Made by a program: the position numbers and the translations under genes. A model generated the notes under the pieces. That model worked only from the letters and a program-made list of their open reading frames with translations, had not been told where the DNA came from and did not search any database. This document shows, piece after piece, positions 1 through 7,167 of a stretch of 11,013 nt of DNA (positions are counted from its first letter, which is position 1; each line of letters begins with the position of its first letter). The stretch comes from an uncultured Acetatifactor sp. (lineage in GTDB: Bacteria > Bacillota > Clostridia > Lachnospirales > Lachnospiraceae): assembly GCA_910585665.1 (NCBI GenBank), contig CAJUFI010000076.1, forward strand, positions 1-11,013, written 5' to 3'.

Positions 1-235
1 GAATCCCATAAAACGGACTCAATCCGAAACCAACACAGTTATTGACTAACACGATGTCTATATATGACTCCTCTTTGAAAATCCGCTTTACTTGCCCATC
101 CCATGTATAGGCAAATGCAGCTATCTATCTTAATCATCAGATTTCCGCCCCTCAATAGAAATTCTTCCTTCGCCTCTATAATCTCATCATTACTGCGAAG
201 CCGAGGACAGAAGTACATACAATCCTACCGTACAT
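1..235 (-). pseudogene. Weak frame-broken coding trace, unidentified
   Basis: I do not recognise this gene. On the minus strand an ATG at 235 has a GGGAGGAG-like site upstream but stays open for only 19 codons. A second frame (218 down to a TAA at 39-41) encodes 59 residues with a plausible hydrophilic stretch (NDEIIEAKEEFLLRGG). A third frame is open from about 124 to the window edge and includes AYTWDGQVKRIFKEES. The switch between the second and third frames falls at a GATAGATA repeat (plus strand tatctatc, 122-129); removing one GATA would join the two frames. This looks like a decayed gene continuing past the left edge, but open frames this short can occur by chance. Base composition is more AT-rich than in the neighbouring pseudogenes. 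Confidence 0.25.
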
Positions 236-400
236 TCTGGCACACTCCTCCCATGCAGCACTGAATTAGTGTCTCTTTTTCTGTCTCCACTCACTTTCTA
301 TCTACATTCAGCCAACAAATTGGTCGCATATGTCAATTAGCCGACTGCCAGTATCTTCCGGGATGGTTCTTCTTTAATGCCTTCCCTGCCAGCCAACGGC
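236..400. other. Intergenic stretch with no identifiable feature
   Basis: No open frame of useful length, convincing hairpin with a T-run, or promoter was found here. It separates the stop of the solute-binding-protein remnant from the weak coding trace to its left. A TTGACA-like hexamer occurs on the minus strand near 330-337, but no -10 element lies at a proper distance. Confidence 0.4.
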
Positions 401-1272
401 TCAATGCGTCTCCTTCAGCAGCAGCTCCACCCTGTTCTGGATGACCGCCGTCACATCCTCCAGGCTCTTGTCCCCTTTGTAATAGATGTCCGCCTCTTCC
501 GCCACTATCTCGATAATCTGCTCCTCCGCCGCAGAACGGGGCCTGAAGTCCATGCCCTCTATCTGCTCCATCAGGGCATCTGTCAGGTACTGCGGAAATT
601 CATCCATCTCGTGCACATCATCTCCTATTCCTATCCGTACACTGTAATGGTTAGTCAACATACCCGGCTGGGGAGCTGTCGCTTTTTCCGCCATGTCCCT
701 GAGCGATGATATCTGGGTCGGCAGATAATAGCTATCCTCTGCCCCCCTGGAGATAAAGTACTCCAGGAAGTCCCATGCGCCCTCTTTATGAAGGCTATGG
801 GAGACCATGCCCAGCTTGTCCATGACCCTGCAGGCGGCCGTCCCCCTGCCGTCCGCTGTGGGAAAGCCCAGGAACCTGACCTTCCCGCCAATCTGAACCT
901 CTATCTGGAGAAGATTGTCGAACTCTACCCCCTTCCGCCTCCATCAGCAGGGCATATTCCGGGACATAGTCCGACACCCATGCGGTTCCGCCTATCGCCG
1001 TTCTCGGCTGCTCCTTCTCCACATGCTCTTCCAGTCACAGCAGAAGCTCCCTGAACTCCCCGCTGTCGAAGCTGCACTCCCCGGCCTCCCAGTCTACGAA
1101 CCGCTCCAGGTAATATGCCGGGAAGAACTCCTTCAGCATGTAGTCCCTCCCTTTCCCCTCGGCCCTCCCTCCTTCCGGACCGTCCAGCCTCCTGAATCCG
1201 CTGCTGACCAGCTCCGTCATTTCCGGATGGCTCTCCATCAGCGTATACACGTCCTCAATCCTGATGCGAGTT
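401..1272 (-). pseudogene. Extracellular solute-binding protein, 3' remnant
   Basis: This is the C-terminal part of an ABC sugar-type extracellular solute-binding lipoprotein, the family that captures oligosaccharides at the cell surface. The final 140 residues hold the family's late segments: HKEGAWDFLEYFISRG, a YYLPTQISSLRDMAEKA stretch, and the terminal GDKSLEDVTAVIQNRVELLL. Upstream residues RIEDVYTLMESHPEM and ERFVDWEAGECSFDS are also typical of the family. The reading frame is broken twice. A TGA at 1035-1037 splits LLL from LEEHVEKEQPRT. A one-base excess in a C5 run (928-932) separates ...YALLMEAEG from VEFDNLLQIEVQIGGKVRF. The N-terminal part, including any lipoprotein signal peptide, is absent: the sequence switches to a lanthionine-synthetase remnant near 1265-1275. 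It is surely non-functional as it stands, unless the C-run count is a sequencing error; the TGA and missing N-terminus would remain even then. Confidence 0.85.
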
Positions 1273-1783
1273 TATAGCACTTCCCCAGCTCCTCCTTGAA
1301 TGCCCCTTCCGCATACCTCTCCGCTTCCATGCGGGCCATGGTGGTGCCGCCCCATCCATGGCACCAGGCCATCCGGGGCTCCTCCGGGGAGGCGTCCTCC
1401 CCATCCCGCAGGTCCTCCCAGTCCTGCAGCCCCTCCCTGTAATAATGCTCCTCATAGCGGTAGGCCTGATAGGCCGCTTCCAGATATCTGCCCTCCTGCG
1501 CGTCATGCCCCAGCCTGGCCAATGCCAACATGATGCCCGCTGTCCCGTGGGCAAAGCCCGTCAGCGCCGTCCCTGCTGGCCGATTGACCCATCCCATGCC
1601 ATGCCCATATAGGGTCGCCGAGCCAAGCAGATGGTCCCCCGCTTCCCTTGCCCATGCCATGTACTGTTCCCGGCCTGTCAGATGGTATGCCTTGAGGAAC
1701 ACCAGGATGGCTCCCGCGTTCCCTCCCAGCACGTCATGCTCCCGGTCGGCCGCCAGCCCTACTGCCGTCACCTGGCACTGCAT
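1238..1783 (-). pseudogene. Lanthionine synthetase (LanM/LanC) cyclase fragment
   Basis: The 181-residue frame matches the second half of a LanC-like cyclase domain, as found at the C-terminus of class II LanM enzymes, which form the thioether rings of lanthipeptides. Visible motifs are DVLGGNAG (residues 17-24), GFAHGTAG (76-83) and WCHG (140-143), the last carrying the first zinc-ligand cysteine. The later CHG motif that supplies the other zinc ligands is missing. So are the dehydratase domain and the first half of the barrel, leaving about 180 of the roughly 1000 residues of a LanM. True LanC similarity stops around residue 168; the last residues are read out of frame across the join to the solute-binding remnant. 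The ATG lies 3 bp after the citrate synthase stop with an AAGGACAGG sequence upstream, so it might still be translated by read-through. It is almost certainly inactive. No lanthipeptide precursor gene is visible nearby. Confidence 0.8.
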
Positions 1784-1786
1784 CTA

Positions 1787-3133
1787 TTACCTGTCCTTCA
1801 ATTCCACGTACTCCCGCTCCTGCATGACGCTCTTGTAGGCAGGGCGGATGATTTTGTCCATATTGATCAGCTCCTCGATCCTGTGGGCGCTCCATCCTAC
1901 TATCCTGGCGATGGCGAATATGGGCGTGAACATCTCCAGGGGAATCTCCAGCATGCTGTAGACGAATCCGCTGTAGAAGTCCACATTGGCGCTTACGCCC
2001 TTGTAGATCCTGGACTTCTCCGCGATGACCTGAGGTGCGATGTGCTCTATCATGGAATACAGGGCGAAGTCCTTCTCCCTGCCCTTGGCGGACGCAAGCT
2101 GATGCACGAAACTCTTGAACACCTGGGCTCTGGGATCCGACAGGGAATAGACCGCGTGGCCCATGCCGTAGATCAGCCCCTTGCCATCGAAGGCATCCTT
2201 GTTCAGGATTTTCTTCAGATAGGCCCTTACCGCGTCCTCGTCCTCCCAGTCGGACACATTGGCCTCAATCTCCCGCATCATCTCCACCACCTTGATGTTG
2301 GCGCCGCCGTGCTTAGGCCCCTTCAGGGAGGACAGGGCAGCCGCGATCACGGAATAGGTATCCGAGCCGGAGGATGTGACCACACGGGTGGTGAAGGTGG
2401 AATTGTTGCCGCCGCCGTGCTCCATGTGCAGCACCAGCGCGATGTCCAGCACGGCCGCCTCCAGCTCTGTATATTTCTTGTCCGGCCGCAGCATCATCAG
2501 CAGGTTCTCCGCGGTGGAAAGCTTCCTGGAGGGACGGTGTATGTACATGCTCTCATCATTCTGATAATGATTGTAGGCATGGTATCCATATACCGTCAGC
2601 ATAGGGAACACGCTGATCAGCCGAAAGCACTGCCCCAGCACATTCTCGATGGTGGTATCGTTGCAGTTCTTGTCATAGGAAGCCAGGGTCAGGACGCTCC
2701 TGGTCAAAGAATTCATGATGTCGCTGCTGGGCGCCTTCATGATGACGTCCCTGGTGAAATTGGTGGGCAGCGTCCTACAGGCCACCAGGATGTCCCGGAA
2801 TTCCTTCAATTGCTTCTCGCTAGGCAGTTGGCCGAACAGCAGCAGATAGCTGACTTCCTCGAAGCCGAACCGTCTGCCCCGAAAGCCTTTCACCAGCTCG
2901 ATGCAGTCATAGCCGCGGTACCAGAGCCGGCCTTCACAGGGCGTCTTCACCCCATCTATCATTCGAAAGGACTCAATGCGCGATACATTAGTCAGTCCGG
3001 TCACCACGCCATTTCCATTCTTGTCGCGCAGTCCTCGTTGTACTTCATACTTGTCGAACATCTCCGGCTCCAAATGGTCGGCGCTTCTGCATAATTGTGC
3101 ATAATCATTCATTGCAATCTCGTTTTTCTTCAA
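1787..3133 (-). CDS. gltA: Citrate synthase
   Basis: Citrate synthase condenses acetyl-CoA and oxaloacetate to citrate in the cytoplasm, the entry step to citrate, 2-oxoglutarate and glutamate. The 448-residue protein has the length of the clostridial form. Motifs are in the expected order: LHMEHGGGNNSTFTTR (His239), GPKHGGANIK (272-281, His275 in the position of the oxaloacetate/acetyl-CoA catalytic histidine), GMGHAVYSLSDPR (His326, second substrate histidine) and NVDFYSGF (Asp385, catalytic aspartate). All key residues appear present and the C-terminus looks complete. I chose the TTG at 3131-3133 because AAGGAGGGA lies 7 bases upstream. The TTG at 3137-3139 is too close to that site, and the ATG at 3110-3112 is about 28 bases away. 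A good promoter lies upstream. No terminator follows: the gene runs into a lanthionine-synthetase remnant after 3 bp, suggesting that rearrangement removed its original 3' flank. Confidence 0.96.
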   Translation of the reverse strand: MKKNEIAMNDYAQLCRSADHLEPEMFDKYEVQRGLRDKNGNGVVTGLTNVSRIESFRMIDGVKTPCEGRLWYRGYDCIELVKGFRGRRFGFEEVSYLLLFGQLPSEKQLKEFRDILVACRTLPTNFTRDVIMKAPSSDIMNSLTRSVLTLASYDKNCNDTTIENVLGQCFRLISVFPMLTVYGYHAYNHYQNDESMYIHRPSRKLSTAENLLMMLRPDKKYTELEAAVLDIALVLHMEHGGGNNSTFTTRVVTSSGSDTYSVIAAALSSLKGPKHGGANIKVVEMMREIEANVSDWEDEDAVRAYLKKILNKDAFDGKGLIYGMGHAVYSLSDPRAQVFKSFVHQLASAKGREKDFALYSMIEHIAPQVIAEKSRIYKGVSANVDFYSGFVYSMLEIPLEMFTPIFAIARIVGWSAHRIEELINMDKIIRPAYKSVMQEREYVELKDR

Positions 3134-3140
3134 TAGCAAT

Positions 3141-3149
3141 TCCCTCCTT
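3141..3149 (-). promoter_or_regulatory. Ribosome binding site selecting a TTG start for citrate synthase
   Basis: On the minus strand the sequence is AAGGAGGGA, a near-perfect anti-16S match. Seven bases separate it from the TTG at 3133, which makes that codon a better start than the TTG six bases earlier or the ATG 21 bases later. Confidence 0.7.
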
Positions 3150-3165
3150 CATCTGTTATTCTTAT

Positions 3166-3195
3166 ATCTTAGCGTTTTTTCATATCCTGTGTCAA
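3166..3195 (-). promoter_or_regulatory. Vegetative promoter of citrate synthase
   Basis: The minus strand has a consensus TTGACA (-35, at 3190-3195), an 18-base AT-rich spacer and TAAGAT (-10, at 3166-3171). The start of transcription would fall near 3159, giving a leader of about 25 bases before the TTG start. The region upstream of the -35 is A/T-rich, like an UP element. The remaining 150 bases back to the yqeY stop hold no clear intrinsic terminator or RNA gene. Confidence 0.7.
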
Positions 3196-3349
3196 TAAAA
3201 AATGTATAAATTAACCAAAACAATTTCCGAGAGAACAAGCTCCCATGCCATCCCTTGCACCGGAGCCTCCTCTGTTTCACTGCTGCTGCGGCCTACCGCA
3301 AACTGCAGCTTCTGCTTTATTCGCATAAATAAACATCAGACAATGTCCG

Positions 3350-3787
3350 TCACTCACACAGCCGGGCCACTGTCTCATTGATGACCTTGCCGTCCGCCTT
3401 GCCTTTCAGCACGCCCATCACGGCCTTCATGACCTGGCCCTTGTTCTTCGTGGCAATCAGTTCCTCGAAATGTTCCTCGATATAGGCTTTCACCTCTTCC
3501 GGGGACATCATCTTCGGGGCATACTCCGCAATTACGTCATATCTTTTCTGATATTCCGCTCTTAAATCTTCCCGTTCCGCCGGGCAGGTGTCCAGCTGCT
3601 CCTTGGCAGTCTTCAGCTCTTTCGTGATGACCCTGTCCACCAGTTCCGCAGGCACATCCTCCCTGCATCCCTCATCAATCGCCACCTTCTTCACCGCGGA
3701 CACCAGCGAGGAAATCGCATCCTTTCTGTCCTTGTCCCTGGCCTTCATGGCGGCCACCATATCGCTTCTCAGCTGTTCTAACTCCAT
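3350..3787 (-). CDS. yqeY: GatB/YqeY domain protein
   Basis: This is a small cytoplasmic YqeY-family protein of 145 residues, the usual length. It is related to the tail domain of the GatB subunit of tRNA amidotransferase. Its exact role is not settled, although a link to tRNA or translation is presumed from that homology. The sequence shows the family pattern: an N-terminal helical part (RKDAISSLVSAVKKVAIDEG), a middle acidic helical stretch with YDVIAEYAPKMMSPEEV, and the C-terminal signature KGQVMKAVMGVLKGKADGK followed by VINETV. The frame stays open upstream to 3973, but the ATG at 3785-3787 is preferred: GGAGAG lies at the right distance, a strong promoter lies just upstream, and the extra 62 residues would read through a terminator hairpin. 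It appears to be a single-gene transcription unit between that terminator and the citrate synthase promoter. Confidence 0.95.
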   Translation of the reverse strand: MELEQLRSDMVAAMKARDKDRKDAISSLVSAVKKVAIDEGCREDVPAELVDRVITKELKTAKEQLDTCPAEREDLRAEYQKRYDVIAEYAPKMMSPEEVKAYIEEHFEELIATKNKGQVMKAVMGVLKGKADGKVINETVARLCE

Positions 3788-3820
3788 GTCTTCTCTCCGC
3801 CTTTCTGTCGTGTTTCCTAC

Positions 3821-3849
3821 ACTATAGCAGATTTTTCCGGAATCGGCAA
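3821..3849 (-). promoter_or_regulatory. Vegetative promoter of yqeY
   Basis: The minus strand shows TTGCCG (-35, 3844-3849), a 17-base spacer and TATAGT (-10, 3821-3826) preceded by TGC, an extended -10 element. Transcription would start near 3814, about 27 bases before the ATG. Being placed after the terminator at 3902-3928, it makes yqeY independent of the sigma-factor gene upstream. Confidence 0.7.
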
Positions 3850-3901
3850 GCACTAACCTGGTTTTCAGGATGCCGTCCAGAATCCATTCAAAACGAAGGA
3901 A

Positions 3902-3928
3902 GCCGCCGGGGACACGGGCCCCGGCGGC
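3902..3928 (-). terminator. Intrinsic terminator after the sigma-factor gene
   Basis: A perfect 10-bp GC stem (plus strand gccgccgggg, 3902-3911, with ccccggcggc, 3919-3928) closes a 7-base loop. It starts 5 bases after the stop codon of the 3934-5484 gene. In the minus-strand transcript the stem is followed by a modest U-containing tract (UUCCUUCGUUUUG). On the opposite side the plus strand reads atacatcagttttt, which could give weak termination in the other direction too. Confidence 0.8.
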
Positions 3929-3933
3929 ATACA

Positions 3934-5484
3934 TCAGTTTTTCTTGAATTGAATCAGGACATCGCAGCAGCAATCGGGGGATGGTCTCTTGATTGCTTCA
4001 GTTCTCTGGGCATATTCGATGATGGCAGCATACATTTCCGGGAACAAGCGCTGGCACATACGGTCTGCGTCATCGTTTAAATGCTTCGGGAACAATTTCT
4101 TATATCCCGAGATAAAATTGCTGACGATTTCCGAATATTCCGGCATCAAGGAGCCGAGACATCTGTCAGCTATGGCATCAAATTCCGCTTTCTGCTCTTT
4201 CGTGAAGGAAGGGGCAGTCACGAAAAAGCTGCCGTCCTGTCTCTTCGTGATATATCCGTCCCGAATCGCACAGGCTGCCGCATCGATGTCCTCCGTTGAA
4301 CCATGGCTTAAAATATCTTCGCAGACATTAATGTAACAATCATACATCGGCGGTCTGCTTTCCATGCCGCTGATTCCATATACGGTATGATGGTAGTTTC
4401 CACGGCTGCCTAAATTGGAGCAATTCTGCCTCGAGACCGCTGTCCTGTGGTGCTTACCGGTCTCCATGTTTCCTATATAGCGCCACTCATAACCGTCATA
4501 GTTCTCCGGAATCTTCGGATTGGGCAGCTTGCAGTAGCGCTCGCTTGCATACCAAAACGCCATGGCTCCATACAGATAAAATAAGTCCGTCCCGCTTTTC
4601 TCCGCTTTATAGAAATCAATCCCGGCGGCTTCCCTGGCTATGCCATCCAGCGCTCCCAGCAACTTTTCCATCATCGGCATCAGCGCTTTTTCGGCGTTCT
4701 CCTCGCAGTAGATACCGTACTTATCCGACCAGATGATGAAATCGGTCTGGTATCTGCCTTTGGAGATTTCCAGCACCGCCTTCCGTTTCAACAGGTTCTC
4801 GATACGCTCCTCGATATAATAGGCCGGGACACCGCATGCTTTCGCCAGCTCTTCCACACCGTTGGGCTGTTCATAGCAATAGTACAGGATATTCTGAGAG
4901 AGCGCGTCGTTGACATACACGCTGGGAAAAGGAACCTTTATTCCGTCATAATTACCGGTTCCATAGATATCCACTTTCATCCTCACAGGCCTTAACGCAG
5001 TTTCTTTCATTTCAGCACACTCCTTTTTCAGTTTTCTCCTGGCTTCCGTCAGCCGCCACCGGATGGTGCCCTCCGGAATGTCCAGTTTTTCTGAAATCGC
5101 TTTCGTTGAAAGGCCATCGTAGTAGTAGAGAACGATGATATCACGGTATATCCCGGAGAGCATGGCAATCTTCGTCCGCAGAGAATCGTATATCTCTTCC
5201 TGTTCCTGGAAATACTCATCCTCGTAGGGCAGCTGTTCCAGCGTATCGTAAGAGTACATCGCGCGCTGTTTTCCCAGATTACGCCTGAACCTTTTTGTCA
5301 CATTGTTCGCTATGCCCCAAAGCCACGGCTCGAATCTGCTCTCTTCCCTGAGCCTGGGCAGCTCCCTGACTGCGATAAACAGAATCTCCTGTGCCAGTTC
5401 GTCCGCCTCTTCCCGAGAGTAGGTGCGGTTGACGGCATATCCGTAGACTTTTTCGATATAGTTTTCCAGAATAGCGTGTTCCAT
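3934..5484 (-). CDS. ECF-type sigma factor with long C-terminal extension (copy A)
   Basis: This 516-residue protein combines a sigma-70 family (ECF-like) initiation factor with an extension of about 350 residues. Residues 1-70 are region 2 (EEADELAQEILFIAVREL, then PWLWGIANNVTKRFRR for core and -10 contact). Residues 100-155 are region 4 (YRDIIVLYYYDGLSTKAISE, then EGTIRWRLTEARRKL, the -35 binding helix-turn-helix). A motif IYGTGNYDG (173-181) opens the extension. A winged-helix-like segment follows at about 207-250 (VEELAKACGVPAYYIEERIE), then a large mixed domain (260-395), a segment AACAIRDGYITKRQDGSFFV, and a helical C-terminus ending in a CCC cluster (505-507). No membrane segment is visible. 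The ATG at 5482-5484 fits AGGTG six bases upstream; a GTG at 5493 would overlap that site. A close structural paralogue lies at 7252-8922. ECF regulators usually have a separate anti-sigma factor, but none is adjacent, so the extension may do the sensing (inference). Promoters controlled by it are unknown. Confidence 0.88.
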   Translation of the reverse strand: MEHAILENYIEKVYGYAVNRTYSREEADELAQEILFIAVRELPRLREESRFEPWLWGIANNVTKRFRRNLGKQRAMYSYDTLEQLPYEDEYFQEQEEIYDSLRTKIAMLSGIYRDIIVLYYYDGLSTKAISEKLDIPEGTIRWRLTEARRKLKKECAEMKETALRPVRMKVDIYGTGNYDGIKVPFPSVYVNDALSQNILYYCYEQPNGVEELAKACGVPAYYIEERIENLLKRKAVLEISKGRYQTDFIIWSDKYGIYCEENAEKALMPMMEKLLGALDGIAREAAGIDFYKAEKSGTDLFYLYGAMAFWYASERYCKLPNPKIPENYDGYEWRYIGNMETGKHHRTAVSRQNCSNLGSRGNYHHTVYGISGMESRPPMYDCYINVCEDILSHGSTEDIDAAACAIRDGYITKRQDGSFFVTAPSFTKEQKAEFDAIADRCLGSLMPEYSEIVSNFISGYKKLFPKHLNDDADRMCQRLFPEMYAAIIEYAQRTEAIKRPSPDCCCDVLIQFKKN

Positions 5485-5497
5485 CGTTCTCACCTGC

Positions 5498-5524
5498 CTT
5501 TCATCTGTAAAGTGTCTGTGAAAG
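5498..5524 (-). promoter_or_regulatory. Inverted repeat just upstream of sigma factor A
   Basis: A 6-bp inverted repeat (plus strand ctttca at 5498-5503 and tgaaag at 5519-5524) brackets a 15-base spacer. It lies 14 to 40 bases before the ATG and touches the Shine-Dalgarno region. No vegetative promoter is obvious in the 80-base gap, so this may be an autoregulatory or sigma-specific element. The arms are short enough to occur by chance. Confidence 0.3.
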
Positions 5525-5541
5525 GAGTTTTGCTGGGTGGT

Positions 5542-5578
5542 TTGAGAAAATTTTTGTAGAAATTCTATATTTTCTCAA
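5542..5578 (-). repeat. Composite palindrome at the 3' end of the DUF1703 gene
   Basis: Perfect 10-bp arms (plus strand ttgagaaaat, 5542-5551, and attttctcaa, 5569-5578) enclose 17 bases that contain a smaller palindrome, tagaa-a-ttcta (5557-5567). One arm covers the last codons and stop of the ATPase gene. The stem is AT-rich and no clear U-run follows on the minus strand, so it would be a weak terminator at best. It might instead be an RNA-stabilising hairpin or protein-binding site for the downstream sigma gene. Confidence 0.5.
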
Positions 5579-7151
5579 TCACGCAGGTGTGTTTCCTTTT
5601 TGTCTCTTTCGCCCCCTTATCGTATACGATGCCTACCAATAAAATACCTCCACCATATCCTGATAATGCCGCAGGGTATCTCTTGTCCTTAATCTGCGCA
5701 ATTGCCCCCTGGGCTGACAGGTTCCACTTCAGCTCCACCACCAATGCCGGCATGGGAGACAGCTTCTTCGGAAGATACACGATGTCCGCATATCCATCTC
5801 CCGAGGGCAGTTCCTCAAACTTCAGATAATAATCCTTATAACTGAAATAGGCCAGTTTTATCACGCTGCGGAGCGCCTGTTCATTATTATAGAACAGAGG
5901 AGCCGTTTCCTCTGCATGAATCTTCTCAATCTGCGCCGCTACCGCTTCCGCATTTTCCTGAACCGTATCAACTATCAGCTGGTCGCTTTCACGGACACGC
6001 CGAATCGTTTCATCACGCTTCACCTTGCGGACGGATTTTGCGAACTCCAGCCGAATCTCTTCGTTTGGAATACGGGCAGTCTTCGTCTCCTTCTCATAGG
6101 CAAGATACCCCAGATGAATCAACAGGGTCAATACATCGTTGCTATCCCGGAAAGTGACAAGGTCGTTGGCGAATCCATCTGTGTCCACCGGAACTTCAAT
6201 GCCGCCAAGCAGCTGCGCAATGGTCTTCGACATCCCGTCAAAGTCCAGGCTGATATATTCCATCAGGCTCTTGGAAGCCGAAGTCTCCGTCCAATAGGAA
6301 GCAAATTCACGGCTGCGCAGAGCTTCCATAACGGAATTCGGATTATAAATAGAAATCCCGCCCAATGTGTATCCATCATACCACTGTTTCATCATAGAGA
6401 AGTCACATTTCCGATCCGCACAGAGCCCTTTCACTTCCTTCTCTGTAAAGCCCACATATTCCGTAAACCCTCTTGGGTTCACAATCGTATACTCATGGAA
6501 GTCCGAAATCGCCGACTGGGAACCATCCTTTTTCATGGGCAGAATCCCTGTGATATAGACAGCAGCAAAAATCTTGTCGGTGGCGCCGCTGTTCTTGAAA
6601 AGGGCGCGCAGAAATTCCAGATAGGCCCGCTCTATCCTGGGGTCATCTTTTCCTTCCCGGATAGGGGCGTCCCATTCATCGATAATCATGATGAATTTCG
6701 TCCCTGTGGACTGGACCGTATTGGCCAGTGTGGGGGCAAAACCTTCGGCAACCTTTACTTCAGGATAGCTTTCCGTCAGCTCGCGGACTACATTTCTTTT
6801 GATATACGGCACCAAATCCCCGAAAGACGTCTCCCCGATCACTGCCGTCATGTCCAGATAGATGACATCATATTGGTTCAGATGCCTATGATAGGAATCG
6901 GTATATCCGGAATCTGTCGCGATTTCCAAATCTTTGAACAGAGCTGAAGAATCGCAGCTTCTGTCATAATAGGCGCACAGCATCTTGGCCGCAAAAGATT
7001 TTCCGAAACGGCGGGGACGGCTGACACAGGTCAGCTTTTCCGTTGTGTCAATGGTTCTGTTGATCAAATCTATCATGCCGCTCTTATCTACATATGTGCT
7101 GTTGCGTATCACTGCAAAGCCGCTGTTTCCCGGATTCAGATAATTTCCCAA
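5565..7151 (-). CDS. AAA-ATPase / PD-(D/E)XK protein (DUF1703 family)
   Basis: This 528-residue protein belongs to the AAA-ATPase-like family with a C-terminal nuclease-type domain that is common, often in many copies, in Bacteroidetes and Clostridia; its biological role is not established. The N-terminus MGNYLNPGN plus YVDKSGMIDLI is the family hallmark. SRPRRFGKS (44-52) is the Walker A loop, IMIIDEWDAP (154-163) is Walker B, and TGILPMKK (201-208) is a sensor-like segment. The PD-(D/E)XK core is intact: E424 (NNEQALRSVI), D456 (GYADIVYLP), E473 and K475 (VVELKW), and Q486 (AIAQIKDKRY). The TTG at 7149-7151 is chosen because AGGAGG lies 8 bases upstream and because it restores the family start; a GTG at 7158 would overlap that site. 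It sits between two paralogous sigma-factor genes, with 80- and 100-base gaps. It may be a late insertion, since copies of this family often move (inference). Nuclease activity is not proven. Confidence 0.92.
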   Translation of the reverse strand: MGNYLNPGNSGFAVIRNSTYVDKSGMIDLINRTIDTTEKLTCVSRPRRFGKSFAAKMLCAYYDRSCDSSALFKDLEIATDSGYTDSYHRHLNQYDVIYLDMTAVIGETSFGDLVPYIKRNVVRELTESYPEVKVAEGFAPTLANTVQSTGTKFIMIIDEWDAPIREGKDDPRIERAYLEFLRALFKNSGATDKIFAAVYITGILPMKKDGSQSAISDFHEYTIVNPRGFTEYVGFTEKEVKGLCADRKCDFSMMKQWYDGYTLGGISIYNPNSVMEALRSREFASYWTETSASKSLMEYISLDFDGMSKTIAQLLGGIEVPVDTDGFANDLVTFRDSNDVLTLLIHLGYLAYEKETKTARIPNEEIRLEFAKSVRKVKRDETIRRVRESDQLIVDTVQENAEAVAAQIEKIHAEETAPLFYNNEQALRSVIKLAYFSYKDYYLKFEELPSGDGYADIVYLPKKLSPMPALVVELKWNLSAQGAIAQIKDKRYPAALSGYGGGILLVGIVYDKGAKETKRKHTCVIEKI

Positions 7152-7159
7152 AGCCCTCA

Positions 7160-7165
7160 CCTCCT
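7160..7165 (-). promoter_or_regulatory. Ribosome binding site selecting a TTG start for the DUF1703 gene
   Basis: A perfect AGGAGG on the minus strand overlaps the GTG at 7158-7160 and lies 8 bases from the TTG at 7151. This spacing, together with the conserved family start MGNYLNPGN, favours the TTG. Confidence 0.7.
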
Positions 7166-7167
7166 CG

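Noticed and set aside
1631..3094. 487-codon open frame on the plus strand
   Set aside because: It is antisense to citrate synthase, whose motifs are unmistakable. The plus-strand product is rich in His, Gln and Leu without domains, as expected for a shadow of a GC-rich gene.
3280..3310. Small stem TGCGG/CCGCA after yqeY
   Set aside because: Only five base pairs and no U-run on the minus strand; not a terminator.
3788..3973. N-terminal extension of YqeY (207-residue version)
   Set aside because: It would read through a terminator hairpin and the yqeY promoter. The 145-residue version matches the family length.
5916..6947. 343-codon plus-strand frame
   Set aside because: It is antisense to the DUF1703 gene, with no recognisable motif or convincing ribosome binding site.
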